Shown here piece after piece: positions 56,151 through 64,000 of a stretch of 64,000 bases of DNA. The stretch spans positions 38,080-102,079 of the forward strand of contig JAUNSH010000004.1 in assembly GCA_030539285.1 (NCBI GenBank), written 5' to 3'. Position 1 is the stretch's first letter; each line of letters opens with the position of its first letter. Both the position numbers and the translations under genes were made by a program. The DNA is from Eubacteriales bacterium (GTDB taxonomy: Bacteria > Bacillota > Clostridia > Oscillospirales > Oscillospiraceae). The notes under the pieces are model-generated. The model worked only from the letters and a program-made list of their open reading frames with translations, was not told the DNA's origin and made no database searches.

Positions 56151-57084
56151 TTTTCTCGATATTCGTCTGCCGCACCAGATAGATGGGGCGGTGCTTGGTC
56201 TCGAGGTATGTCTTCGACAGATACTGGCCCACGATTCCGATGCCCAGCATCTGAATGCCGCTGAGCAGCAGCATGATACACACCAGCGACGGCCAGCCGG
56301 AGGTGGGGTCGCCGAATACCAGCGTCCGCACAATGACCACCAGGATCATCGCCAGCGCCAGCGCGCAGCAGATCAGCCCGAACACCGAGGAGATCACCAG
56401 CGGCGTGGTGGAAAAGGCCACGATGCCGTCAATGGCGTACAGGAACAGCTTCCAGAAGCTCCACTTGGTTTCCCCGGCCACCCGTTCGACGTTCTCGTAT
56501 TCCAGCCACTTTTTCTTGAATCCGATCCAGCCGAAAATGCCCTTGGAGAACCGGTTGTACTCCCCCATGGACAGGATAGCCTCCACCACCGGACGGTTCA
56601 TCATCTGAAAATCCCGTGCTCCATCCACGATCTCGGCATCGGACATTTTGTTGATGAGCTTGTAGAACAGCCTTGCAAAGAAGGAGCGGATGGGCGGCTC
56701 GCCCTTCCTCGTCACCCGGCGGGAGCCAACGCAGTCATAGCCCTCCTCCCGGATCAGGCGGTACATTTCCGGCAGCAGCGCCGGAGGATCCTGCAGGTCC
56801 GCGTCCATGATCACCACGTAATCACCGCTTGCGTTCTCCAGACCCGCGTAGATACCCGCTTCCTTGCCGAAATTCCGGGAAAAGGAGATGTACTTTACCC
56901 GGCTGTCCCGGCGGGAAAGCTCCAGGATCTTCTCCAGCGTTCCGTCCCGGGAACCATCGTCGATAAACAGAAATTCAAATTCCACGTCATGCATTTGCCC
57001 TGCCACGTCGGTGACCGCGGCGAAGAAAGGCTCCAGCGCCGGTTCCTCATTGTAACAGGGAACCGCAATTGAAATTTTATCCAT
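56146..57084 (-). CDS. DPM1/GtrB-like polyprenyl-phosphate glycosyltransferase
   Basis: 312 residues. A GT2 catalytic domain (ISIAVPCYNEEPALEPFF, LFIDDGSRDGTLEKI, VVIMDADLQDPPALLPE with the DxD-like DADLQDPP, and the QMMNRP region) is followed by two C-terminal membrane helices (VFGLICCALALAMILVVIV and MLLLSGIQMLGIGIVGQYLS). It transfers a sugar to undecaprenyl phosphate. The start at 57084 follows GGAAAGGA; the upstream ATG at 57168 lies beyond the promoter. Membrane-bound glycan enzymes encoded nearby are probable partners. Confidence 0.88.
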   Translation of the reverse strand: MDKISIAVPCYNEEPALEPFFAAVTDVAGQMHDVEFEFLFIDDGSRDGTLEKILELSRRDSRVKYISFSRNFGKEAGIYAGLENASGDYVVIMDADLQDPPALLPEMYRLIREEGYDCVGSRRVTRKGEPPIRSFFARLFYKLINKMSDAEIVDGARDFQMMNRPVVEAILSMGEYNRFSKGIFGWIGFKKKWLEYENVERVAGETKWSFWKLFLYAIDGIVAFSTTPLVISSVFGLICCALALAMILVVIVRTLVFGDPTSGWPSLVCIMLLLSGIQMLGIGIVGQYLSKTYLETKHRPIYLVRQTNIEKK

Positions 57085-57114
57085 TGATTTCTGTCCTTTC
57101 CGCATTTTTTCTAC

Positions 57115-57143
57115 ATTATACACACATTCCCGGTCTTTGGCAA
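57115..57143 (-). promoter_or_regulatory. Promoter of the GtrB-like gene
   Basis: Minus-strand TTGCCA and TATAAT are separated by 17 bases. Confidence 0.8.
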
Positions 57144-57161
57144 CCGGAAGGGCGAAAATAC

Positions 57162-57190
57162 TTGACAAACAGTGAAAAATGATTTATCCT
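57162..57190 (+). promoter_or_regulatory. Promoter of the polytopic membrane protein gene
   Basis: TTGACA and TATCCT are separated by 17 bases, 23 bases before the ATG. The promoter is divergent from the one at 57115. Confidence 0.75.
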
Positions 57191-57213
57191 TTTAAGATCG
57201 AAAGGAGATTTTT

Positions 57214-58722
57214 ATGGAGAAAAAGGTTCAAAAGCTGCCTTATGCCGCTTTCTTTCTGCTGATTTTTGGGTTTCTTTTCCTCTGGTTTTCCAGGATCCAT
57301 CCGCTGATCCCCTTCGATGGTGACGATTGGACCTATCTTTCCTATGTCCGCCTTGCCACCCCGATCTGGGGCGAATGGAATCCGTCAAAGGTATTTCCCG
57401 AGGTGCTGTACCCCTTCTTTTCCACCATCGCGGCCCATGTCCTGACGCCCATTACCGGGGACTACATCACGGCCCAGACCATCATGCACGCCTTCGTGGT
57501 CAGCGCTGCCATTACGGGCTACCTGTGGTGCTTTGCCTGCCTGCTGCGCCGGGTGTTCTCCTGCTCCCGGACCACCACCGCCATGCTCACCACGCTTTTC
57601 TTCGCGTTGCATTTTCTGGTGTTCCGCACCGCCGAGGAAAATAACCTGTACCTGTTCCACTGTGTCTCGGTGAACTGCTACTATAACTATCTGCTCCCCA
57701 TGCTGCTGAATGCTTCGCTGGTCATGCTGCTTCTGGCAAGCCCGAAGATAAACGCCCTTCTGCGCACCGGCAGGCCCGAGATCCGTGGGCTTCTGTACGT
57801 CGTCATATACATGGCCATCTTTTCCAGCCTGCCTGCCAGCGGCATTCTGGCGGCATACGCCGGAAGCTGTCTGCTGCTGGAGCTGATCCGCCTGAGGAAG
57901 CGCTTCCGTTTCCGGGCGTTTCTGCGGGAGAACGGACTCTACCTGGGAATCTTGGCCGCGTGGCTGATCAGCGCGGTGTTTGAGCTTAGCGGCGGCCGGG
58001 CGGAAAGCGCCATGGCCGGAGTCTCTTTCCTGAGCCAACTGCGCAAGACCTGCTTCCTGCTGAAATCCGCGCTGCTGGAAAGCAACCGGCTCTTCCTCGT
58101 TTCCTCCGGGATCGTGGTCGTTTCCGCTGTTGTGTGTATGCTGCTCAGCGGCGGCATCCGCAGTCTGGAGCCGAAGCTGGCTTCGGTCCTGGGAACGCTC
58201 CTGATCTCCACAGCCGCCATTTTCGTCTACATGATCCTGCTCTGCGCGGCGGTCGGCCCGTCCAAGATCTCCGCCTGCGAGTATCTGTTCGTCATCTATT
58301 TCCACATCCTTCTGCTGGTTATGCAGGCTCTGGGGTATCTTGTGACACGCCTGCCCAAACTGATGCTGGTGCTGCCGCTGCTGACCCTGTTCCTGCTGTC
58401 CAGCATCAATACCAGCGGCAATACTTTCGCGGAAGCTAACACCTGCGGTCTGCCCGCCGAGCAGGCCGGCGCCCTGAGCCGGTATCTTGTCAAGCAGTTC
58501 CAGGCCGCCGATGCCGCCGGTCTGCAGGAGATGCCCCTGTACCTTCCCCAATTCACGGCAGACCCCGAGACCCAGGACAACTGGCCCTGCACTTTGTTTT
58601 TGATGCAGCGGATCCCCAATACCCTGTACAGCCACGGCGTCACCAGCCGCCTGATCGACATTACCCCCGTTGTGGACCCTGCGGTCAACGCCCTGCTGCA
58701 CATCCCTCTGCCAAGCGAATAA
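57214..58722 (+). CDS. Polytopic membrane protein, possible GT-C-type glycosyltransferase
   Basis: 502 residues with about ten to twelve hydrophobic segments. The first extracytoplasmic loop has PLIPFDGDDWTYLSYVRLA, with an acidic cluster in the place where GT-C enzymes hold catalytic acid residues, and the C-terminal 90 residues form a soluble domain. No named family is certain. The divergent GtrB-like gene would supply a lipid-linked sugar, which supports a glycan role by context only. GAAAGGAG precedes the ATG. Confidence 0.65.
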   Translation: MEKKVQKLPYAAFFLLIFGFLFLWFSRIHPLIPFDGDDWTYLSYVRLATPIWGEWNPSKVFPEVLYPFFSTIAAHVLTPITGDYITAQTIMHAFVVSAAITGYLWCFACLLRRVFSCSRTTTAMLTTLFFALHFLVFRTAEENNLYLFHCVSVNCYYNYLLPMLLNASLVMLLLASPKINALLRTGRPEIRGLLYVVIYMAIFSSLPASGILAAYAGSCLLLELIRLRKRFRFRAFLRENGLYLGILAAWLISAVFELSGGRAESAMAGVSFLSQLRKTCFLLKSALLESNRLFLVSSGIVVVSAVVCMLLSGGIRSLEPKLASVLGTLLISTAAIFVYMILLCAAVGPSKISACEYLFVIYFHILLLVMQALGYLVTRLPKLMLVLPLLTLFLLSSINTSGNTFAEANTCGLPAEQAGALSRYLVKQFQAADAAGLQEMPLYLPQFTADPETQDNWPCTLFLMQRIPNTLYSHGVTSRLIDITPVVDPAVNALLHIPLPSE

Positions 58723-58726
58723 TTTC

Positions 58727-58780
58727 AAAAGGATCCCCCTGTTTGCCGGTATAGCAAACAGGGGGAATTTTATCCTTTTT
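58727..58780. terminator. Bidirectional terminator
   Basis: CCCCCTGTTTGC and its complement form a 12-base stem with a seven-base loop. The flanking AAAAGGAT/ATCCTTTT can extend it. T-rich sequence follows on both sides, serving the converging genes. Confidence 0.88.
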
Positions 58781-59297
58781 GGTACAGTTTTTCCAGCAGA
58801 TCCCGCATGGGAACGAACAGCAGCAGCGCAAGGAAGAAGTTCCCGGCGCAGTGGGCTATGTCAAAGGGAATGCCGGAGACCCACCGGGCCAGGGCATAGG
58901 ACCAGCCGCCGATGAACACATCCACGATGCCGCACAGCGCGCCGAAAGCCAAGCCGAAGCCGCCGGACAGCAGCGCCCAGCCCAGCCTGCCCCGCATCCC
59001 CCTCAGGCAGTATGCCGCGATCCCCAGCACCGCCCAGATATACAGGTAGTTGATGTTCCACAGGCTGATGCCGTAGAATAAAATTTCCAGCAGCACATAC
59101 AGATAGACGGGATAGATCCATTTTCTGCCGAACACCACCGCGTGGAGCATGACGCACAGGCTCACCGGCTCGATATTCGGCAGAAAGCTCATGACGAATT
59201 TTCCCGCAAAGGTCATGGCCCCCAGCACCGCAAACAGCACCAGCTCCCGGACGGTCAGCTTACCCAATGGTGTACACCAGCTTAAAGCTGTCTCCAT
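58770..59297 (-). CDS. ECF transporter S component (possibly cobalamin-type)
   Basis: 175 residues with about five or six membrane segments: RELVLFAVLGAMTFAGKFVM, EPVSLCVMLHAVVFGRKWIY, LLEILFYGI and SGGFGLAFGALCGIVDVFIG. The layout fits PF12822-type S components. The gene overlaps the end of the DUF4430 gene by 38 bases if the ATG at 59297 is used; a TTG overlapping the DUF4430 stop is an alternative. Such neighbours are often linked with cobalamin uptake (CbrT-like), because DUF4430 resembles a domain of B12-binding proteins. This substrate is inference. Confidence 0.78.
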   Translation of the reverse strand: METALSWCTPLGKLTVRELVLFAVLGAMTFAGKFVMSFLPNIEPVSLCVMLHAVVFGRKWIYPVYLYVLLEILFYGISLWNINYLYIWAVLGIAAYCLRGMRGRLGWALLSGGFGLAFGALCGIVDVFIGGWSYALARWVSGIPFDIAHCAGNFFLALLLFVPMRDLLEKLYQKG

Positions 59298-59652
59298 CCT
59301 TCACCGGGGTGGAATCCGCGCCTGTGGTGGCGTAGTCCTCCCCCACGTACAGTGCCCAGTAGCTCTGGTTCTCGTTCCAGTCCGCTTTTTCGCCGTCCAC
59401 CACGTAGATGGTCAGGCCGTAGGGGCCGTCTTCCCCTTCCACCAGCCCCTCCGCCAGCAGAACAGGGCCAAGATATTCTTCGTCGGTGTGGTACTGGAAC
59501 TGCTTTTCGCTGCCGTCGGCGTGGACCACGGTGACGGCGAAGGTCTTGCTCCCCGCTTCCGCAGTGGGTCGGGCCGCGAAGTACACACCTGCCAGCACGG
59601 CGACGAGTATCACCAGCGCGACCGCCGCCAGCAATGTCTTTTTATTCTTCAT
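59260..59652 (-). CDS. DUF4430 protein, exported or membrane-anchored
   Basis: 130 residues. An N-terminal signal or anchor (KKTLLAAVALVILVAVLAGV) is followed by one DUF4430 domain: TFAVTVVHADGSEKQFQYHT, YGLTIYVVDG, QSYWALYVGEDYATTGAD and KDGDSFKLVYTIG. DUF4430 resembles the beta-domain of transcobalamin-like proteins. There is no lipobox Cys. Its stop lies inside the ECF S-component gene, suggesting tight co-expression of a surface capture protein with a transporter subunit. Confidence 0.85.
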   Translation of the reverse strand: MKNKKTLLAAVALVILVAVLAGVYFAARPTAEAGSKTFAVTVVHADGSEKQFQYHTDEEYLGPVLLAEGLVEGEDGPYGLTIYVVDGEKADWNENQSYWALYVGEDYATTGADSTPVKDGDSFKLVYTIG

Positions 59653-59675
59653 GCCATATCCTCTCTTTCCTCAGC

Positions 59676-61241
59676 TCAATCCGTGATGTCTCCCAGCTTC
59701 ACCACCAGGACCCCATCATAAAACGCCAAAAAGCCCTCAGTGGGGTAACAGGGCATTGCCTGTACCCGTTCGTCTGTCATCAGCCTTTCCCGCGCTTCCC
59801 CCTCCGCCATGACAATGGGCAGGCTCATGACGTAGTCAAAATAAGCCTGAAGCCGGCTTGGCTCCGTGGTATAGATGGGGCTGGAGCCGGTCATGCCGGT
59901 GACGTTCCAATAGTCCTTGAAGCCCGGGATCACCTGATTGAAGGTCTTGGGAAGACCCACGAACAGCACCGGTGTCTCCCCCGGCTGGTAGCCCGGCGTC
60001 GCCTCCATCCGACACACCACCCGGGTCATCAGGGACAGATAGCCGTCAAATTCCAGATTTTTCTTGACATACATGCCATTGGAAAAGCGAACATTTCCAT
60101 AGAGCACCGCGCCGATCATCAGCATACACAGAGCCTTCTGCCAGACCCCCACGGGGATAGCAGCGTCCTTCCAGTGAACGCAGAGCCACCTTGCCAGCAG
60201 CAGCGTCAGCAGATAGAACGTCCAAATGGGGTATACCGCCAGCTCATGGCTTTCCCCCAGGGACAGAACATAGATCATGTTCATCCCCAGCGGCAGCAGT
60301 GCCACCAGCGCCACGCACAGCAGCTTCTCCTTCCAGCCCCGCTGTTTGCTGAACAGGAACACCACCAGCGCGGCGGCGTCAATGGCAAAAAACAGCACCG
60401 TCATTGCCTTGATCAAAATGCCAGGGTAGCTGGAATAGGCATTCCACAGCCGGCTGAACCAGTCCGCGTAGGCCCCGATGATCATGGGACCGATGGTGCC
60501 CACTGTCAGCAGACCGACCTGGTCGAGGGAATTGTAATCTCCGCTGGACAGGGCGCTGCCGGAAAGCAACAGCATCCCTTTCAGGATCAGGATATAGGCC
60601 CCGCCGCCCAAAAGGATCATCCCGATGGCTTTCAGGCCCTTGAAAAGCACCTGACAGAACTGCGCCCCATCCATCAGCGCCAGAATGCAGGCAAACATGC
60701 ACAGACTTACCGCCAGAAATACGTAGCTCTGATTGATCCCCAGGGAGACCGCCACCAGCGCCCAGCCCATCAGCCAGCCTTTGGGGTGCCGCTCCCACAG
60801 CCAAACCGCCGCCACTGAGCACAGCATGGCGAACATATAGCTGTCCAAATCGTGGATATAGGTTGCCGCCGTGGCAGAAACCGTAATATTTGTGGCGAAG
60901 ATGCCCGCCACCAGCGCTATCGCCGCCTTGGACTCGATCCGAAATACCCGAACCACCAGGAACACCGCCAGCCCGATCCACAGCAGAGCCAGCAGCCCAT
61001 TAAACCACGGCAGCGTCACATCACTGCCCAGCAGGTCCCGGTAAAGGGGAGTCAGCACCCTTCCCACCTGCATTTTGATGTCATTGCCCAAGATCTCGGC
61101 GTGGAACTCCCGGAGGGAGTCATGAGATACATTGTTGTCAAAAAAGGCATAGCCATGGGCCGCCAGCCCAATGAGGAATGTGGCAGCCAATGCCGTGATC
61201 AGCTGGGGTTTCTTCCCTTCCAGTCTCTGTTTCCATTCCAT
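59676..61241 (-). CDS. GtrII-like membrane glucosyltransferase (PF14264-type)
   Basis: 521 residues with about eleven hydrophobic segments. N-terminal features are HGYAFFDNNVSHDSLREFHA and VGRVLTPLYRDLLGSDVTLP, a GR motif pattern typical of O-antigen glucosyltransferases, followed by TAATYIHDLDSYMFAMLCSV. Members use a polyprenyl-linked glucose supplied by a GtrB-type enzyme; such an enzyme is encoded at 56146-57084. The C-terminal soluble part ends YDGVLVVKLGDITD. It is 23 bases upstream of the DUF4430 gene. Confidence 0.8.
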   Translation of the reverse strand: MEWKQRLEGKKPQLITALAATFLIGLAAHGYAFFDNNVSHDSLREFHAEILGNDIKMQVGRVLTPLYRDLLGSDVTLPWFNGLLALLWIGLAVFLVVRVFRIESKAAIALVAGIFATNITVSATAATYIHDLDSYMFAMLCSVAAVWLWERHPKGWLMGWALVAVSLGINQSYVFLAVSLCMFACILALMDGAQFCQVLFKGLKAIGMILLGGGAYILILKGMLLLSGSALSSGDYNSLDQVGLLTVGTIGPMIIGAYADWFSRLWNAYSSYPGILIKAMTVLFFAIDAAALVVFLFSKQRGWKEKLLCVALVALLPLGMNMIYVLSLGESHELAVYPIWTFYLLTLLLARWLCVHWKDAAIPVGVWQKALCMLMIGAVLYGNVRFSNGMYVKKNLEFDGYLSLMTRVVCRMEATPGYQPGETPVLFVGLPKTFNQVIPGFKDYWNVTGMTGSSPIYTTEPSRLQAYFDYVMSLPIVMAEGEARERLMTDERVQAMPCYPTEGFLAFYDGVLVVKLGDITD

Positions 61242-61257
61242 CGCATTTCCCCCAGCG

Positions 61258-61914
61258 TCAGCAGCACAGGAACATGCCCCGTCCGCCGCAGCAGAACAGG
61301 TTCACCAGATAGCACAGGCACAGGTTCATGCAGGGATCACCGCCCATGGAGAAGCCCCGGAAGTGTCCGGCGCTCCGGCGATAGTCCTCGCCGCCGTGCT
61401 CCATGCGGTTCATGGTGTTCAGGTACTCCGGGTTGTCCGGCTCCATGCTCACCGCCCGGCGGATGTGCTCCATGGCCGTGACCTGATTGCCCAGTCCGTC
61501 GTTGGCAAGGGCGCTGAGGTAGTACCACCGGGCGTCCCGCTGAGAGGAATTGTTCAGGGTATTCAGAGCCTCCCGGAAGCGGCCGAAACGGATGTACTGG
61601 TAGGCTGCCTGCTGGTACTGGTCGCCATCCGGTTCCGCATAGCTCTGCTGGCGGTAGCCGCCGAAGGGGTCATAGCCATACCCGCCATACCCGCCGCTGC
61701 CGCCATAGCCGCCACCGGACTGGGGCTGGGCCTTCTCGGGATTTTTGATCTGCTCGTAGGCGGCGTTGACCTCCTGCATTTTCCGGGCAGCTTCCTGATC
61801 TCCGGGGTTCAGATCGGGATGGTATTTTTTCGCAAGCTTTCGATAGGCCTGCTTGATCTCCTCGTCTGACGCGTCACGGCTGACGCCCAAAACTTTATAC
61901 GGATCGTCAATCAT
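61258..61914 (-). CDS. DnaJ-domain protein with TPR-like region and Cys-rich C-terminus
   Basis: 218 residues. The J-domain is at the N-terminus: [20 protein letters not shown] and [20 protein letters not shown] with the HPD motif. A Gly/Tyr-rich linker follows, then a helical region ([40 protein letters not shown]) like a TPR. The last 27 residues hold eight cysteines in a hydrophobic context ([20 protein letters not shown]), perhaps a metal site or acylation region. It overlaps the DUF5685 gene by eight bases. AGGAGGAG precedes the ATG. Confidence 0.85.
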   Translation of the reverse strand: MIDDPYKVLGVSRDASDEEIKQAYRKLAKKYHPDLNPGDQEAARKMQEVNAAYEQIKNPEKAQPQSGGGYGGSGGYGGYGYDPFGGYRQQSYAEPDGDQYQQAAYQYIRFGRFREALNTLNNSSQRDARWYYLSALANDGLGNQVTAMEHIRRAVSMEPDNPEYLNTMNRMEHGGEDYRRSAGHFRGFSMGGDPCMNLCLCYLVNLFCCGGRGMFLCC

Positions 61915-62734
61915 GGCGCTCCTCCTCTTTCCGTTTTCTTCTGTAGTTGATCCAAACGCCGCTGTAGAGAACATTGTCCAGCAGCACCTTATCCTGCACC
62001 AGCGGCAGCTTTTCAAACTCCGCGGTACACCGGCCCATGGTCAGCACCAGATAGTCCTCCCATTTGGCCCAATCCTTTCCTTCGCCCCTGGCAAGGAAGG
62101 GGTTGTATTTTCCCTTGTGCTTGTCCCTGTCGTAATCCAGCTCCGCGTCCAGCAGGTAGATAAATCTTCCCAGGGCGTTTCCCATTTTCCGCAGGGTGTC
62201 CGCCCACATGTCCTCCTGTACCACAAACAGCTCCCCCATCAGCTCACCGAAGGTTCCCGCCGGTTCATCCGGGTTGGGACAGTTCTCCTTTTCCAGGGCC
62301 GACAGTGTCTCAATGCAGTCCTTGATGGCCTTACACTGCCGGGGCCAGCGGCTCTCAATATCGGGCAGGTGCTTCTCGTAAACCTCCGCCATCCATTTTG
62401 CCGACCGTTTGCCATCATCCTGCCAATCGTCCAGGCAGTTGTAGTAGGCCAGCGCCACGTTCATGTCCGCAGCGTAACGGATATAGTCGTTATCCTGCCA
62501 GTCCCGCCGGGTGATGGGGTGCAGCATACACCCGTTTTTGCCGCCAACCTCCTCCGGCTCATACAGGCTCATAAGGAGCAATGCCAGAAATGCCATATCG
62601 TAGCTCAGGCCCAGCCGGGACAGTTGGCCCGACTGCTCCCGGATCCTGCGGCAGATGCCGCAGTACACTGCGCTGTAGCGGCGCTGCTGCTCCCGGTTCA
62701 GTTCCCGCAGGCTGGCTGTCACATAACCAAACAT
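61907..62734 (-). CDS. DUF5685-family protein
   Basis: 275 residues. The N-terminus [20 protein letters not shown], then [13 protein letters not shown] (CxxC) and [20 protein letters not shown] identify DUF5685. Further conserved [14 protein letters not shown] and [18 protein letters not shown] look like a metal-binding Asp-rich helical bundle reminiscent of isoprenoid synthase folds. Function unknown. These genes are often next to a DnaJ-domain gene, as here with an eight-base overlap. AAAGGGGG precedes the ATG at 62734. Confidence 0.78.
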   Translation of the reverse strand: MFGYVTASLRELNREQQRRYSAVYCGICRRIREQSGQLSRLGLSYDMAFLALLLMSLYEPEEVGGKNGCMLHPITRRDWQDNDYIRYAADMNVALAYYNCLDDWQDDGKRSAKWMAEVYEKHLPDIESRWPRQCKAIKDCIETLSALEKENCPNPDEPAGTFGELMGELFVVQEDMWADTLRKMGNALGRFIYLLDAELDYDRDKHKGKYNPFLARGEGKDWAKWEDYLVLTMGRCTAEFEKLPLVQDKVLLDNVLYSGVWINYRRKRKEEERHD

Positions 62735-62842
62735 AGAATTCCCCCTTTTTGGTATCACCCTACCAAAAAAGTATGAACAGGGCGTAAACAGCCCGGAAAT
62801 TTACAAATTTTCCACACTATTCCCGCTTACCTGAAAAGCCAT

Positions 62843-62995
62843 CGTAGGGCGGGGTCATGACCCCGCCGACCACGTTAATCATTGGCGGTACTCTCATTTC
62901 ATGTCGAATGTGTGGAAAACAATTTGTCAAATACCATTCACCGAAGGCACGAAATAGTCGAAAGCGGCTCGGCGGGGTCATGACCCCGCCCTACG
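62843..62995. repeat. Intergenic palindromic repeat with CGTAGGG...CCCTACG ends
   Basis: Both ends carry GGCGGGGTCATGACCCCGCC, themselves perfect palindromes, bounded by CGTAGG and CCTACG. About 100 bases of unrelated sequence lie between. It is a longer variant of the elements at 9870 and 21186. Confidence 0.75.
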
Positions 62996-63012
62996 AATTG
63001 CCGCGTTCCAAT

Positions 63013-63837
63013 CTATTGCCCGTTCAGCCAATGGTTCAGGGCGCCGCCGTAGAACAGGATGCTCAGACAGCAGTACAGCCACAGCATCCCCAAGGCCACC
63101 GCGTAGATGGAACCGTAAATATTGGAGTAGTTGTTGAAGTGCTCCACATAGATGGAAAACAGGTCAGAAAACACCAGCCAGCCGATGGAGGACAGAATGC
63201 CGCCGGGCAGACTGTCCACAAAGCGGTTGCGCTGGTTGGGCAGCACCATGAACATCAGGGTGAAGATCAGGCTCTGCAAAATCAGCAGCAGAAAAAACCG
63301 CAGGTCGATCAGGTCCATCAGGAAGATCACCACTCCGTTATCCACCATGCTCAGCCACCCCAGAATGGTATTGCCGAAGACGTGCAGCACCAGCGTCAGC
63401 AGCAGCACCAGCCCAAACAGGAAGGTGTACACCACGCTGATGCCCCGGGTGTAGATATAGCCCCGGTCCTCCCATACGCCGTATACCGCGTTGAAGCCCC
63501 GCAGCAGGCCGTAAACGCCCCGGCTGGCGGACCACAGGGCCGTCACCGCGGACAGGCCCAGCACCGTGCCGGTGGAATTGGCCCAGGCACCGTAGACCAG
63601 GTCCTCCACCGTCTCCATCAGCGCGTGGGGCAGAAAATCCTCCATCAGCCACACCAGATTTTCCACCTGGATCCCCGTATAGCGCAGTAAGCTCAGCACC
63701 ATCAGCAGCGCCGGGAACACGGACAGGATGATAAAATATCCGGCGTAGGCCGCGTGGAGCGGGATCTGCTTTTCCCGGATGGCAATATAGGCGTCCACCG
63801 CTCTGCCAAGCAAACCGCCTTTGGGAAATTTTTTCAT
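63013..63837 (-). CDS. YihY/BrkB-family inner membrane protein
   Basis: 274 residues with six membrane segments. Signatures are IPLHAAYAGYFIILSVFPAL near the N-terminus, ALWSASRGVYGLLRGFNAVY and PGGILSSIGWLVFSDLFSIY, typical of the YihY/virulence factor BrkB family (once misnamed RNase BN). The function is not settled; transport or envelope roles are proposed. No ribosome-binding problem: GGAGGAAAT precedes the ATG. Confidence 0.9.
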   Translation of the reverse strand: MKKFPKGGLLGRAVDAYIAIREKQIPLHAAYAGYFIILSVFPALLMVLSLLRYTGIQVENLVWLMEDFLPHALMETVEDLVYGAWANSTGTVLGLSAVTALWSASRGVYGLLRGFNAVYGVWEDRGYIYTRGISVVYTFLFGLVLLLTLVLHVFGNTILGWLSMVDNGVVIFLMDLIDLRFFLLLILQSLIFTLMFMVLPNQRNRFVDSLPGGILSSIGWLVFSDLFSIYVEHFNNYSNIYGSIYAVALGMLWLYCCLSILFYGGALNHWLNGQ

Positions 63838-63865
63838 CCGATTTCCTCCATTCCAAAAACGACAC

Positions 63866-63893
63866 AGCCCGCCGCCTTCTCTGGCAGCGGGCT
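63866..63893. terminator. Hairpin upstream of the yihY-like gene
   Basis: CAGCCCGC and GCGGGCTG pair around a CGCCTTCTCTGGCA loop region. It may terminate transcription arriving from beyond the window edge. Confidence 0.5.
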
Positions 63894-63912
63894 GACCGTG
63901 ATCTTGTGAAGA

Positions 63913-63990
63913 AGTTGAAAGTTGACAGTTGAAAGTTGAAAATTTTCTTTTCGTCCCGTAGGGACACCATAACTTTCAACTTTCATTTTT
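63913..63990. repeat. GTTGAAAGTT tandem and inverted repeat tract
   Basis: GTTGAAAGTTGACAGTTGAAAGTTG runs at 63913-63940 and its complement AACTTTCAACTTTC at 63971-63984, flanking TCGTCCCGTAGGGAC. No gene is seen here up to the window end. Confidence 0.7.
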
Positions 63991-64000
63991 CTACTTTCCA

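Noticed and set aside
62857-63690. Plus-strand frame starting in the palindromic repeat
   Set aside because: It is Gln/His-rich antisense of the YihY/BrkB gene.

Overview
The window looks like a chromosomal segment from a GC-rich, probably spore-forming Clostridia member of the order Oscillospirales (Oscillospiraceae-like). The grounds are Firmicutes gene orders (infC-rpmI-rplT, recJ-relA-dtd, HU-rqcP), sporulation-associated membrane proteins (SpoVB-like, YtvI-like), consensus TTGACA/TATAAT promoters, strong GGAGG ribosome binding sites and a THF riboswitch. No phage, transposase, CRISPR or rRNA was seen. This placement is inference from content, not from a database match.

Layout. 1-7.9 kb (minus): an operon for a molybdenum hydroxylase of the Desulfovibrio aldehyde oxidoreductase type with its companion genes (dicluster oxidoreductase, small redox protein, methyltransferase, C-GCAxxG-C-C protein, radical SAM protein cut by the window edge). 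8-13 kb (minus): TylF-like methyltransferase, RluA-type pseudouridine synthase, the infC-rpmI-rplT operon with an L20-type attenuator and a probable AUC start codon, an aspartokinase without ACT domains, and PheB. 13-25 kb (plus): housekeeping genes recJ, relA, dtd, an MBL hydrolase, hemZ, an amidohydrolase that lacks metal and catalytic residues, a spoVB-like gene, hup and rqcP, then tRNA-Ile2 and tRNA-Trp. 25.5-34 kb: surface-glycan genes, including a GT2 glycosyltransferase fused to a MarR-like winged helix, rfbA, rfbB, two GT61 paralogues and a DegT-family aminotransferase. 34-37 kb: a GntR regulator, a transaldolase-family enzyme and a cupin, with two copies of a shared palindrome.

37.4-49.4 kb (plus) is the most unusual region: a self-contained bacterial microcompartment (BMC) locus. 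It holds an Asp/Glu racemase-family protein, a TRAP transporter (three genes), a FadR-type regulator, a BKACE (DUF849) enzyme, a degenerate class II aldolase with a Cys-rich segment and a possible encapsulation tail, a CoA-acylating aldehyde dehydrogenase, a tandem-domain shell protein, PduL, an EutN/CcmL vertex protein, a CoA-disulfide-reductase-like flavoprotein and an iron alcohol dehydrogenase. The aldehyde dehydrogenase, PduL, alcohol dehydrogenase and shell form the usual aldehyde-processing core. The substrate side (TRAP, BKACE, degenerate aldolase) does not match a BMC type I can name. No single-domain BMC-H shell gene is present. Three copies of an AACAT-AGG-ATGTT-like palindrome lie at the two promoters of the locus.

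49.4-64 kb: a DUF6076-type protein, an XRE regulator with a small membrane protein, prolyl-tRNA editing, GNAT, TrmH and thioredoxin genes, a THF-riboswitch-controlled folT-folC operon, membrane glycosyltransferases, an overlapping DUF4430/ECF S-component pair, a DnaJ/DUF5685 pair and a YihY/BrkB protein. GC-rich palindromic repeats with GTAGGG...CCCTAC ends lie in several intergenic gaps.
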